From C7867-001 sp049305795 (GTDB taxonomy: Bacteria > Patescibacteriota > Minisyncoccia > Phycocordibacterales > Phycocordibacteraceae): a DNA stretch of 64,000 nt. The position numbers and the translations under genes are program-made. Where the stretch lies: contig JBAQPM010000006.1 in assembly GCA_049305795.1 (NCBI GenBank), positions 62,001 to 126,000 of the forward strand, in the 5' to 3' direction. The notes under the pieces were generated by a model that was not told where the DNA came from, did not search any database, and worked only from the letters and a program-made list of their open reading frames with translations. Shown here piece after piece: positions 14,235 through 23,200 of the stretch. The number at the start of each line of letters is the position of its first letter. Positions within the stretch are counted from its first letter, which is position 1.

Positions 14235-15608
14235 ATGAATACAGGAACTATTACAGAAATTATCGGACCGATCGTCGATGTGCATTTTGCAGAGAAACGC
14301 CCAAGCATAGGCGAGGCTGTTGTTATTGAAAAGGGAAAGACGCATGGCCGCATCACCCTTGAGGTTGCCTCGCACCTGGGCCTTGATCGTGTTCGTACCA
14401 TTTCGATGAACGAAACGGCTGGTCTTTCGCGCGGTGAAACCGCTTCGGCGACTGGAGCTGCCATTTCCGTTCCGGTGGGGCCTGCTGCTCTCGGTCGTCT
14501 TTTTAACGTGCTTGGTGAAACCATCGATGGAAAAGAAGCTCTTCCAGAAAATACTCCACGTCTTCCTATTCACCGCGCAGCTCCTTCTTTTGACGAACAA
14601 ACGACGAAGGCTGAAGTTTTTGAAACAGGCATTAAAGCTGTCGATCTCATCACTCCCTTTCTTAAAGGAGGGAAGGTGGGACTTTTCGGAGGTGCCGGTG
14701 TGGGCAAGACTGTCCTCATTCAGGAACTCATTCGTAACGTCGCCCAGGAACACGGAGGCTATTCCGTGTTTGCAGGTGTTGGCGAGCGCGTGCGTGAAGG
14801 AAATGACCTCTATCACGAAATGAAAGATTCGGGTGTGCTTGAAAAAACAGCGCTCGTATTCGGACAAATGAATGAAGTGCCAGGAGCTCGTGCGCGCGTC
14901 GCGCTCACGGGTCTTACCCAAGCAGAATATTTCCGTGACGAGGGCGGCAAAGACGTGCTTTTCTTCATGGACAACGTCTTCCGTTTTGTGCAGGCGGGTT
15001 CAGAAGTATCTTCACTTCTTGGCCGTGTGCCTTCAGCCGTGGGATACCAGCCAACCCTGGCGGAGGAAATGGGAACGCTCCAGGAGCGCATCACTTCGAC
15101 TAAAAAGGGTTCCATCACTTCCGTGCAAGCAGTGTATGTGCCTGCCGACGACCTTACGGACCCAGCTCCAGCCACAACCTTTGCCCACCTTGATGGTAAG
15201 GTTGTGCTCTCGCGTCAGCTTGCGGCGCTTGGTATCTATCCGGCAATCGATCCGCTTGATTCTTCCTCTTCAGCCCTCACTCCTGAAATTGTAGGAGAGG
15301 AACACTATAAAGTTGCAAACCTGGTAAAGCGTGTGCTGCAACGATACAAAGACCTCCAAGACATCATCGCCATTCTCGGCATTGAAGAATTGTCGGACGA
15401 GGACAAGCAAACGGTGTACCGCGCCCGCAAACTCCAGAAATTCCTCTCGCAGCCATTCTTCGTGGGTGAAGTGTTCACTGGCACTCCCGGCAAATATGTA
15501 TCACGCGAGGAAACCGTGCGCGGGTTTAAAGAAATCGTTGAAGGAAAACACGATGATAAACCTGAAGCAGCGTTCTACATGAAGGGCACGATTGACGAAG
15601 TGGCATAA
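14235..15608 (+). CDS. atpD: F-type ATP synthase subunit beta
   Basis: Catalytic subunit of F1. 457 residues; Walker A GGAGVGKTVL, GERVREGNDLYHEM with the catalytic Glu region, and ALTGLTQAEYFRDE. Follows atpG after the hairpin-forming gap, so its expression could be set apart from the upstream genes. Confidence 0.98.
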   Translation: MNTGTITEIIGPIVDVHFAEKRPSIGEAVVIEKGKTHGRITLEVASHLGLDRVRTISMNETAGLSRGETASATGAAISVPVGPAALGRLFNVLGETIDGKEALPENTPRLPIHRAAPSFDEQTTKAEVFETGIKAVDLITPFLKGGKVGLFGGAGVGKTVLIQELIRNVAQEHGGYSVFAGVGERVREGNDLYHEMKDSGVLEKTALVFGQMNEVPGARARVALTGLTQAEYFRDEGGKDVLFFMDNVFRFVQAGSEVSSLLGRVPSAVGYQPTLAEEMGTLQERITSTKKGSITSVQAVYVPADDLTDPAPATTFAHLDGKVVLSRQLAALGIYPAIDPLDSSSSALTPEIVGEEHYKVANLVKRVLQRYKDLQDIIAILGIEELSDEDKQTVYRARKLQKFLSQPFFVGEVFTGTPGKYVSREETVRGFKEIVEGKHDDKPEAAFYMKGTIDEVA

Positions 15609-15611
15609 CGC

Positions 15612-15857
15612 ATGGCAAAGACCTTCCACGCGACCATTGCAAAAGTAGGTGAGAATCTCTTTAACGGGGAAGTCATTTCGCTCACCCTTCCGGGCGCTAG
15701 CGGCGTGCTTACGGTGCTTGCCAATCACGCGCCGCTCGTTTGCGAACTCAAAGCCGGACAGATAGAAATAAAGGCTACAGACGGAACTGCGCAAAGCGTT
15801 CTTGTTGAGCGGGGAGTTTTGGAAGTGTCGAGCAATCAGGCGACGGTGCTCTTATAA
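15612..15857 (+). CDS. atpC: F-type ATP synthase subunit epsilon, beta-sandwich only
   Basis: Protein of 81 residues with the N-terminal beta-sandwich of epsilon (GEVISLTLPGASGVLTVLANHAPLV). The C-terminal two-helix domain that inhibits ATP hydrolysis in many bacteria is missing. Starts 3 nt after atpD and ends the operon. Confidence 0.92.
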   Translation: MAKTFHATIAKVGENLFNGEVISLTLPGASGVLTVLANHAPLVCELKAGQIEIKATDGTAQSVLVERGVLEVSSNQATVLL

Positions 15858-15884
15858 GTTTTCTCGACGTGATATTCTATAGGT

Positions 15885-16115
15885 ATGTCGATAAAAAGTT
15901 TTCTCACCTCACAGGTACTCAAATATAAAATGAAGGATGTTCCGGAAGAAAAACGGAACCAAATCATCGGTTTTGTCGAAAAAGATCCTGAACTTTTCAA
16001 AAAAATAGGTGCAGAAATCGAGCGCAGGAAAAAAGGAGGCGAGAGCGAAATGAAGGCAACGATGGACGTGATGAAAAAATATCGTGCCGAACTTGCGGCA
16101 CTCACGCAAAAATAA
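15885..16115 (+). CDS. Hypothetical small helical protein
   Basis: Protein of 76 residues, charged and helical (MSIKSFLTSQVLKYKMKDVPEEKRNQI...), with no known domain. The ATG lies 6 nt after TATTCT (15873-15878), suggesting its own leaderless transcript after the ATP synthase operon. It is followed by a membrane protein gene after 3 nt, so the two form a pair. Confidence 0.65.
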   Translation: MSIKSFLTSQVLKYKMKDVPEEKRNQIIGFVEKDPELFKKIGAEIERRKKGGESEMKATMDVMKKYRAELAALTQK

Positions 16116-16118
16116 CCT

Positions 16119-16682
16119 ATGCTTACGTCGCTCGCGACGGTTTTGGTGATGCTTCACGCCTTTGGCAGCGCCCTTGGCGCCGGCGGCGTAACGTTTGCCG
16201 AAATTTTCTACACTAAGGCAACAGCAGATGGTGTCGTTGATACGCGCGAACGTGAGTGGTTTTCAACAACCTTTTGGGCTCTTCGCTGGGGCATGACGAT
16301 GGTGCTTTTCTCCGGACTCGCGCTCGCGGTTTTGCAGGTTGCGATGATGCAATCATCAGAAATACTCGCGTACGAATCTCTGTGGAAGCAAAATACACTC
16401 GCCCTTATCATTGCCGTGTCAGCATGGCTGCTTGTCATAAAGAGACTCTCTTTTAAAACGACGTCGGCAATAATTTTCACCGCGTGGTGGATGATGTTTT
16501 TTCTTGATGTGTGGAAAGGAATTTCTTTTAGTTATTTCTCTTTTATTTTCTCGTATGTGATTGCGGTGTTCTTTTCACTTTTTGTGTGGGAATACGCACG
16601 TGCACTGGCGCATCGAAAAGCACTGAAAAGAATTATTCACAGAAAAGAACACGAATTTAAAGCGCATTCTGGGCATTCATAG
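16119..16682 (+). CDS. Hypothetical membrane protein
   Basis: Protein of 187 residues with about five membrane segments (near 5-25, 52-75, 88-105, 112-130, 137-157) and a basic His-rich C-terminal tail. No recognised family. Three nt after the preceding small gene, so probably co-translated with it. Confidence 0.65.
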   Translation: MLTSLATVLVMLHAFGSALGAGGVTFAEIFYTKATADGVVDTREREWFSTTFWALRWGMTMVLFSGLALAVLQVAMMQSSEILAYESLWKQNTLALIIAVSAWLLVIKRLSFKTTSAIIFTAWWMMFFLDVWKGISFSYFSFIFSYVIAVFFSLFVWEYARALAHRKALKRIIHRKEHEFKAHSGHS

Positions 16683-16696
16683 GCTACACTTCACCT

Positions 16697-17272
16697 ATGC
16701 GTATTTTTCTTTTGCTCGGGCATCCTGATTCAAGTCCCGAACCACTTTCACGTCATGTTGCTGATGCGTATGAACGTGCGGCAAAACAAGCGGGACACGA
16801 GGTTCGTCGCATGAACATAAGCGACATGGCATTTGATCCAGTGTTACATCATGGATACCGAGAGCGCATGAATCTCGAACCAGACCTTCTTAAAGTTCAG
16901 GAAAACATCACCTGGTGCGAACATTTCGTATTGGCCTATCCAAACTGGTGGGGAGGTATGCCCGCACTCCTCAAAGGCATGTGGGACCGCATGTTCTTGC
17001 CACGCTTCGCTTTTTCCATGCACAAAAATAGACTCGGATGGGACCGTCTCCTTAAAGGCCGCACAGCCCGAGTGTTTATCATGTGTGGAAATCCGCCCAT
17101 TCTTGATTACATTGCCTTTGGTAATTTTGCCGCTTCCATCGGCTGGTCCATTTTGCGTTTTGCCGGATTCAAAACACGCATTACCTCTTTTGGTCCCTCC
17201 GAAAATCCTTCAGAGTCAAGACACGCCCGCTTCATTAGAAAAGTAGAATGTTTTGCTCAAAAAGGAAAATAG
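16697..17272 (+). CDS. NAD(P)H:quinone oxidoreductase-like flavoprotein (flavodoxin fold)
   Basis: Protein of 191 residues of the NQO1/KefF/MdaB group, FMN- or FAD-binding cytoplasmic reductases for quinones and similar acceptors. Seen: LLGHPDSSPEPLSRHV phosphate-binding N-terminus, YPNWWGGMPALLKGMWDRMF flavin-contact region, and GNPPILDY. The ATG lies 6 nt after TACACT (16685-16690). Physiological substrate unknown. Confidence 0.85.
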   Translation: MRIFLLLGHPDSSPEPLSRHVADAYERAAKQAGHEVRRMNISDMAFDPVLHHGYRERMNLEPDLLKVQENITWCEHFVLAYPNWWGGMPALLKGMWDRMFLPRFAFSMHKNRLGWDRLLKGRTARVFIMCGNPPILDYIAFGNFAASIGWSILRFAGFKTRITSFGPSENPSESRHARFIRKVECFAQKGK

Positions 17273-17389
17273 CTGCTCTGTCTCGGTACATACATTTGAA
17301 TATTTTATATTGAATATGTTACTCTAGAAAAAGTAGTAAAAGCTCTGTTAATCAATCAACTTGGGCGTATTGCCTAGATGGAGGCTCCA

Positions 17390-17893
17390 ATGAGTTCGTT
17401 TTATATCCAGAAGACAATCAAGCTCGGTCTCTACAAAACCCCCGACAAATACTACGAAGCCTTAAATGAAATGGGCGCGTTCTACGATGACCGCATCATT
17501 GGCGACAAGGAAGTTAGAAAGGAAATCAGGTGTTCACAAATTGAGACCGAAGTCGATCTCGTTTTGCGCTCGAGTGCAGATCTCGGCTTCAAAATAAGAT
17601 ATCCGGTAAAAGAGGTGAAATATCGCGATGTTTGTGCCAGAGCCGTCGAATCAGGATTTCAACTTTGTCCTGCAGAAATGGGTCCCGCCCTACGACTTCA
17701 GTACAAGGATCAGTCTCGTGGCCGGGCGGTATATATTGGAATGGATCCGATTATTGACCGGGAGGGTGTCAATCGCATATTCGTCGTGGGGCGTGGGTAT
17801 GATAACGGCCTTTTCTGGTTGATTGGTGACCACATTGCTGATCGTTATGGAATCACTGTTGAAACCCCGCTTGTCTTTATTTGTCCTCGGTAG
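17390..17893 (+). CDS. Hypothetical protein, CPR-type cassette (contains CPAEMGPALRLQY)
   Basis: Protein of 167 residues with no known function. The segment FQLCPAEMGPALRLQYKDQ followed by RIFVVGRGYDNGLFWL resembles, from memory, a family seen in several Parcubacteria. No signal or membrane segment. The start is ATG 17390, 5 nt after GGAGG; the in-frame ATG at 17378 overlaps that site. A TTGAAT-like -35 and TACTCT -10 lie about 60-90 nt upstream and a perfect terminator follows: a complete single-gene unit. Confidence 0.75.
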   Translation: MSSFYIQKTIKLGLYKTPDKYYEALNEMGAFYDDRIIGDKEVRKEIRCSQIETEVDLVLRSSADLGFKIRYPVKEVKYRDVCARAVESGFQLCPAEMGPALRLQYKDQSRGRAVYIGMDPIIDREGVNRIFVVGRGYDNGLFWLIGDHIADRYGITVETPLVFICPR

Positions 17894-17904
17894 AATTCCT
17901 GTCT

Positions 17905-17948
17905 CCCCCGTCAGAAGCACGATGCTTCTGACGGGGGTTTCTTTTTTA
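17905..17948 (+). terminator. Intrinsic terminator
   Basis: Perfect 15-bp stem CCCCCGTCAGAAGCA / TGCTTCTGACGGGGG with a 3-nt loop, then TTTCTTTTTTAT. Confidence 0.95.
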
Positions 17949-17972
17949 TATACAAAGCCGTAGAGTCTATAC

Positions 17973-19070
17973 ATGCTTCGAATCGGAATCGTTGGACTCC
18001 CAAACGTCGGTAAATCGACGCTTTTTAATGCACTCACCAAACAAAGCGTGCCAGCGGAGAATTATCCTTTTTGCACCATCGAACCCTCAGTGGGCATTGT
18101 TGGGGTTCCTGACGAGCGCCTCAACGCCCTTGCTGATCTCTCAAAGAGCGAAAAGGTCATTCCCGCAGCTGTCGAGTTTGTCGATATTGCAGGACTCGTA
18201 AAAGGAGCTTCGGAAGGCGAGGGACTTGGAAACCAGTTTCTCACACACATCCGTGAAGTGGACGCCATCCTTGAAATGGTCCGCTTTTTTGACGATCCTG
18301 ATATCACGCACGTGCATGGTGATGTTGACCCGGTGCGTGATATTGAAATTATCAATCTTGAGCTTGTGCTTGCCGACCGCGAACAAGTGACCAAGCGTCT
18401 TGAAAAAATAACTCGCGATGTACGCGCAGGAAACAAAGATGCCATCGCAGAAGAGATAGCACTTAAGAAACTTGAACAAACCCTTTCGGAAGGAAAGATG
18501 GCAAATCGAGCTGGTCTCACAAAAGAAGAACTTGCACTTGTGCGATCACAAAACCTCCTCACTCTAAAACCAATTCTGTATTCTTTTAACGGAAAATCAG
18601 GCGGACACAACCTTTCAGAACTCCAAGATGGTCGCGCCGAGAAAGCCTATGATTTCGTCACGTCACTTGGCTCAAAATATGTACATGTGGATGCGGCAAC
18701 CGAGCGCGAGTTGAATGATGTGGCAGCCGGGGATCAGGAAATGTTTCGCCAAGAGCTTGGTGTGCAGGTAAACGGCCTTACCGAGCTTATCCGTGGCGCA
18801 TACGAAACACTTGGTCTCATTACTTTTTTTACTACGGGTCCCAAAGAAACGCGTGCGTGGACGGTTCTTCAGGATGCCACCGCGCCCGAAGCGGGCGCGG
18901 CCATCCACACGGATTTCAAAGACAAATTTATTCGCGCCGAAGTAGTTGCGGTAGCGGACCTCTTAAGTGCTGGTTCCTATGCTGCTGCACGCGAACAGGC
19001 AAAAGTCAGGACAGAAGGAAAAGAATACAGCGTGAAAGACGGCGACGTCATGGTTTTCCTACATAGTTGA
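17973..19070 (+). CDS. ychF: Ribosome-binding P-loop ATPase YchF (Obg-like)
   Basis: OBG-family nucleotidase of 365 residues, linked to ribosomes and stress. G1 GLPNVGKSTLFNAL, G3 DIAGLVKGASEGEGLGNQFL, and a C-terminal TGS domain (ITFFTTGPKETRAW to VKDGDVMVF). The G4-like NxxE that gives YchF its adenine preference is replaced: the strand reads ILYSFNGKSGG. The ATG lies 6 nt after TAGAGT (17961-17966). Confidence 0.95.
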   Translation: MLRIGIVGLPNVGKSTLFNALTKQSVPAENYPFCTIEPSVGIVGVPDERLNALADLSKSEKVIPAAVEFVDIAGLVKGASEGEGLGNQFLTHIREVDAILEMVRFFDDPDITHVHGDVDPVRDIEIINLELVLADREQVTKRLEKITRDVRAGNKDAIAEEIALKKLEQTLSEGKMANRAGLTKEELALVRSQNLLTLKPILYSFNGKSGGHNLSELQDGRAEKAYDFVTSLGSKYVHVDAATERELNDVAAGDQEMFRQELGVQVNGLTELIRGAYETLGLITFFTTGPKETRAWTVLQDATAPEAGAAIHTDFKDKFIRAEVVAVADLLSAGSYAAAREQAKVRTEGKEYSVKDGDVMVFLHS

Positions 19071-19076
19071 TTCAGT

Positions 19077-19191
19077 GGTCGAAATAGATATGTTACTGCG
19101 GGAGTACGCGTAATTTTTCTGCTGAAAAATTCGCTCACTCTCACGCCGTCGCGTTCCGAGAGCCTCTCCTCGTAACATATCTATTTCGACC
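19077..19191. repeat. Hairpin repeat element, copy 1
   Basis: Perfect 20-bp inverted arms GGTCGAAATAGATATGTTAC (19077-19096) and its complement (19172-19191) around a 75-nt core (19097-19171). The core has an inner hairpin AATTTTTC-TGCT-GAAAAATT and occurs again, in the opposite orientation with 3 differences, at 45859-45933. It lies after the ychF stop. Confidence 0.8.
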
Positions 19192-19236
19192 CCGGCTTGT
19201 ATGTAGTGATTTTATGGTGTGGTATAATTTGTCATT

Positions 19237-20193
19237 ATGGAAAACACACCCGTTGCAAAAGCAGAACCGAAAGATTTTTTTCTCTGGGCCGGTGCGCTTA
19301 TAGCACTCTATGCCGCTATCACATCATTCATCACTCTCCTTTTTGAATACATAAATTATTCGTTTCCAGATTCTCTTGCCGGATGGAGCGACCCGTATAG
19401 CGGCAGCATCCGCTTTTCAATGGCAGCACTTATTGTGCTCGCGCCAACTGTGCTCATCCTCATGCGTCTCATTCGAAACAGCATCGCCGCACATCCAGAA
19501 AAGGCAACTGTGTGGGTGCGAAGGTGGGCACTCATGCTCACGCTTTTTGCCGCCGGAGCAACCATTGTTATTGATCTCATTACGCTCCTTTACACATTTC
19601 TCGGGGGAGAAATATCGACCCGATTTTCCCTTAAGGTTGCCGTCATCTTGCTTGTTGCTGTGCTCGTATTCCTTCATTTTCTTGCCGACATAAAAGGCTA
19701 TTGGATACGGGAACGAGCCAAGGCAAACCTGGTTGGAATTGCAGTGTTTGTACTCGCACTTCTTTCGGTGGTTGCTGGTTTCTTTATCGTTGGTAGTCCA
19801 AACGATATTCGCATGGTTCGTTACGATGAACGCAAGGTTTCTGATCTTCAGGCGATTCAATGGGAGCTCGTTAATTTTTGGCAACAAAAGCAGACTCTTC
19901 CAAAAACTCTCGATGAACTAAAAGATCCACTCAGCTCGTTCATGGTCCCTATGGATATCCAGACAGACGCGCCGTATGTATATGAAGTTGTTGATGCGCG
20001 TTCGTTCAAGCTCTGCGCCACGTTCAATCGCGAAACGCAGGATACCAAAGGACGCGGCGAGTATCCGGCCTATTACGATACATCCCTTGGTTCGGGAGGT
20101 ACCTTTGAAAATTGGAAACATGGGGAAGGGGTAACGTGCTTCACGCGCACCATTGATCCGCAGCGTTATCCTCCTCTTACCAAGGGCATATAA
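19237..20193 (+). CDS. DUF5671-like membrane protein
   Basis: Protein of 318 residues. About six membrane segments in the first 200 residues, with the arrangement of DUF5671 proteins common in CPR genomes, then an extracytoplasmic C-terminal domain (VSDLQAIQWELVNFWQQKQT, LPKTLDELKDP) that recalls the periplasmic part of minor pseudopilins. Function unknown. ATG lies 8 nt after TATAAT (19223-19228). leuS follows after 13 nt. Confidence 0.8.
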   Translation: MENTPVAKAEPKDFFLWAGALIALYAAITSFITLLFEYINYSFPDSLAGWSDPYSGSIRFSMAALIVLAPTVLILMRLIRNSIAAHPEKATVWVRRWALMLTLFAAGATIVIDLITLLYTFLGGEISTRFSLKVAVILLVAVLVFLHFLADIKGYWIRERAKANLVGIAVFVLALLSVVAGFFIVGSPNDIRMVRYDERKVSDLQAIQWELVNFWQQKQTLPKTLDELKDPLSSFMVPMDIQTDAPYVYEVVDARSFKLCATFNRETQDTKGRGEYPAYYDTSLGSGGTFENWKHGEGVTCFTRTIDPQRYPPLTKGI

Positions 20194-20206
20194 GGGGCCA
20201 GGTTCC

Positions 20207-23104
20207 ATGCGGGGATACGACCATCGGGAGATAGAAAAACGTACCCAGGAAAAATGGGCGGCTTCGGAGCTGTACGTTACCGATCTCTCAGATAAAGAAA
20301 AAGAACCGTACTATCTTTTAACGGAATTTCCGTATCCATCAGGCGACCTTCACATTGGTCACTGGTATGCCTTTGCTATACCTGATATCTTTGCACGCTA
20401 TCTGCGCATGAAAGGGAAAAATGTACTTTTCCCTGTTGGTTTTGATGCCTTCGGTCTTCCTGCTGAAAACGCTGCTTTCAAAAATGGTGCGGATCCGAAA
20501 GAGTGGACGTATGCAAACATGGACCGCATGCGCACCCAGCTTAAAAGCATGGGAACCTCTTTTGATTGGTCTAAAGAAGTTGTTACTGCAGAACCCTCTT
20601 ACTACAAATGGACCCAGTGGCTTTTTGCGAAGCTCTTTGAGCATGGTCTTGCGACGCGAAAAGAAGCTCCAGTGAAATGGTGTCCGAAAGACCAGACGGT
20701 GCTTGCAAACGAACAGGTGATTGATGGGAAGTGTGAACGTTGTGGCACTGAGGTTGAAGAAAAAAGACTTACGCAGTGGTTTATGAAAATCACCGAGTAT
20801 GCTGATCGGCTGCTCTCTGATTTAGACGCACTTCCGTGGCGCGAAGACATTAAGGACGCGCAGCGTACGTGGATAGGAAAGTCCGAAGGGGCCAAAATCA
20901 AGTTTAGAGTCAAGGGTCAAGAGTTACCGGAAGCTCATGACTCGCAACTTTCAACTCATGACTTCATTGAAGTGTTTACGACGCGTCCTGAAACTATTTT
21001 TGGTGCAACTTATCTCGTAATTGCACCGGAACACCCACTCGTGGCCCAGCTTGCAGGGAGCGACTTGCCGGGAGCAGTGAAAAATGTAGAAGAGGTACAG
21101 AAATATATTGAAGCAACAAAGAAAAAGACCGAGCGTGAACGATCAGAAAATAAGGAAAAAACAGGAATCAAACTTGAAGGTATGGTTGCGATTAATCCCG
21201 CAACGAAAGAAGAAATCCCAGTGTATGTTGGAGAGTATGTACTCGGTTCATACGGCACGGGCGCTCTCATGGCCGTGCCGGCGCACGATGAGCGAGATTT
21301 CGAATTTGCAAAGAAACATACCATTCCTGTGCGTCATGTAGTTATTCCTCGATTCATTGACGAGAGAAACCCACATGTTCCGGGTAAGGAATTGGTCCCT
21401 CGAAACATCATCATTGGCATTGTGTACGATCCAAAGACGGGAAAATATTTGGGCCTCAAATGGAAGAAACAATCGTGGACGACATTTATTACAGGCGGCA
21501 TCGATGGCGATGAGGATCCCGTGGACGCGGCGCGCCGAGAGATACACGAAGAGACAGGATACAAAAATTTGAAATATATCCGCACACTTGGTGGACCGAC
21601 ACAATCGGAATTTTTTGCCGCGCATAAAGACGTAAATCGCATTACCCGAGCGACAAGCATTCTTTTTGAACTTGAAGACGAAGAACGAGACGAGGTGGGG
21701 ATTGAAGAGTTAGAACAACATGAAGTTGCTTGGCTCGACGAGTCTGATGTTACACGAGAAAAAATGCAGCATGCAGAACTCGACATTATTCGATTCCGAC
21801 TCTTAAACGAGGAAGCCGATTACTATACGGAACCCGGGATACTCACCGATTCAGGGATTTTTTCAGGTCGTGAAAGCGAGGAGGCAAAATGGGACATTGT
21901 CGAGGCGGTCGGTGGGGAACGCACCACGCAATACCGCATGCGAGACTGGCTTGTGTCGAGACAGCGTTACTGGGGGTGTCCTATTCCAGTTGTCTACGAC
22001 CCAGAAGGCAGGGCACATTTGGTGCCTGCAGAGCATCTTCCCTGGCTTCTTCCGACGGACGTGGATTTCACGCCGACAGGAAAATCCCCACTCGCTTCTT
22101 CAAAAGAACTTCACGAGCGCGTTACGAAAATTTTTGGTGAAGGATGGACACCAGAGTATGACACACTCGATACCTTCGTAGATTCCTCCTGGTATTTCTT
22201 GCGTTATCTCGACGCGAAAGACTCGCATGATTTTTCTGATCAGGGGTTGATGAAACAGTGGCTTCCCATAAACCGCTACTCAGGTGGAAGTGAACACACC
22301 ACGATGCATCTTTTGTATGCACGCTTCTTCCACAAAGCACTGTACGATTTGGCACTTGTCCCAACTCCAGAGCCTTTCAATGAACGATTCAATCGTGGAC
22401 TCATTATGGGAACTGACGGACAAAAAATGAGCAAGCGATGGGGAAATGTGGTAAATCCCGACGAAATGGTGGAGCGTTATGGCGCGGATGCGGTGCGGGT
22501 CTACCTTGCTTTCATTGGGCCTTATAACGAACCAGGCCACTACCCTTGGAATCTTGAAGGGGTTTCTTCCATGCGGAAGTTTTTGGAGCGTATTGCAGCA
22601 CTTTCTGAAAACCTTTCGGACGACAGTGCTACGGAAAATATATTACGCGCCTTTGCAAAAACCCAAACGAAGTTGGATGCGGATATCGAACGATTCAAAC
22701 TCAACACTGCCGTTTCTGCGCTTATGGTGCTCGTGCGCGACCTTGAAGCTCTTTCTAATGTGCCTAAAAGCGCATGCCAAGACCTTCTTCGTTTTGTTGC
22801 TCCTTTCGCACCACATCTTGCAGAACATCTATGGGAACAGACAGGAGGAGGGGGGAGTGTCCACATGGCACCTTGGCCAACGTTTGACCCTTCACTTTTG
22901 ATTGAAGATACTGTTTCGGTGGTTGTGCAGGTAAATGGAAAACGACGTGCAAATATTTCTGTTTCTCCAGATGCTGACGAAGCAGTGGTTGTAAAAGAGG
23001 CTCGTGTGCTCCCTTCTGTGGAGACGGCACTCTCTGGAAAAGAGCCAATTCGGGTGATCTATGTGCCCGGGAAAATACTTAACCTGGTGACAAAGCAGGC
23101 TTAA
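20207..23104 (+). CDS. leuS: Leucyl-tRNA synthetase with Nudix domain inserted next to the editing domain
   Basis: Charges tRNA-Leu. 965 residues against about 860 in typical bacteria. HIGH region YPSGDLHIGHW near residue 45, the CP1 editing domain with TGALMAVPAHDERD near 360, KMSKS in DGQKMSKRWGN near 740, then the anticodon-binding domain. Between the end of CP1 (HVVIPR, residue 377) and YYTEPGIL (residue 538) a segment of about 155 residues replaces a short linker. It holds a complete Nudix box (residues 430-452, G-x5-E-x7-REIHEETG). ATG 20207 is chosen over 20153, which overlaps the previous gene. No T-box is present. Confidence 0.96.
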   Translation: MRGYDHREIEKRTQEKWAASELYVTDLSDKEKEPYYLLTEFPYPSGDLHIGHWYAFAIPDIFARYLRMKGKNVLFPVGFDAFGLPAENAAFKNGADPKEWTYANMDRMRTQLKSMGTSFDWSKEVVTAEPSYYKWTQWLFAKLFEHGLATRKEAPVKWCPKDQTVLANEQVIDGKCERCGTEVEEKRLTQWFMKITEYADRLLSDLDALPWREDIKDAQRTWIGKSEGAKIKFRVKGQELPEAHDSQLSTHDFIEVFTTRPETIFGATYLVIAPEHPLVAQLAGSDLPGAVKNVEEVQKYIEATKKKTERERSENKEKTGIKLEGMVAINPATKEEIPVYVGEYVLGSYGTGALMAVPAHDERDFEFAKKHTIPVRHVVIPRFIDERNPHVPGKELVPRNIIIGIVYDPKTGKYLGLKWKKQSWTTFITGGIDGDEDPVDAARREIHEETGYKNLKYIRTLGGPTQSEFFAAHKDVNRITRATSILFELEDEERDEVGIEELEQHEVAWLDESDVTREKMQHAELDIIRFRLLNEEADYYTEPGILTDSGIFSGRESEEAKWDIVEAVGGERTTQYRMRDWLVSRQRYWGCPIPVVYDPEGRAHLVPAEHLPWLLPTDVDFTPTGKSPLASSKELHERVTKIFGEGWTPEYDTLDTFVDSSWYFLRYLDAKDSHDFSDQGLMKQWLPINRYSGGSEHTTMHLLYARFFHKALYDLALVPTPEPFNERFNRGLIMGTDGQKMSKRWGNVVNPDEMVERYGADAVRVYLAFIGPYNEPGHYPWNLEGVSSMRKFLERIAALSENLSDDSATENILRAFAKTQTKLDADIERFKLNTAVSALMVLVRDLEALSNVPKSACQDLLRFVAPFAPHLAEHLWEQTGGGGSVHMAPWPTFDPSLLIEDTVSVVVQVNGKRRANISVSPDADEAVVVKEARVLPSVETALSGKEPIRVIYVPGKILNLVTKQA

Positions 23105-23125
23105 AAACTGCTTTTTAAGGGCCCC

Positions 23126-23154
23126 TTGACTCTATTTCACCATTTTGGTATAAA
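23126..23154 (+). promoter_or_regulatory. Sigma-70-type promoter
   Basis: TTGACT (23126-23131), 17-nt spacer, TATAAA (23149-23154). Gives a leader of about 40 nt before ATG 23201. Confidence 0.75.
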
Positions 23155-23200
23155 TAATACCACATTTGACTTATATTAAACGAACGTAGACCCGACCCGT

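Noticed and set aside
20153..20206. Longer LeuRS start overlapping the DUF5671 gene
   Set aside because: The extra 18 residues do not resemble LeuRS N-termini, and ATG 20207 directly precedes the conserved start.
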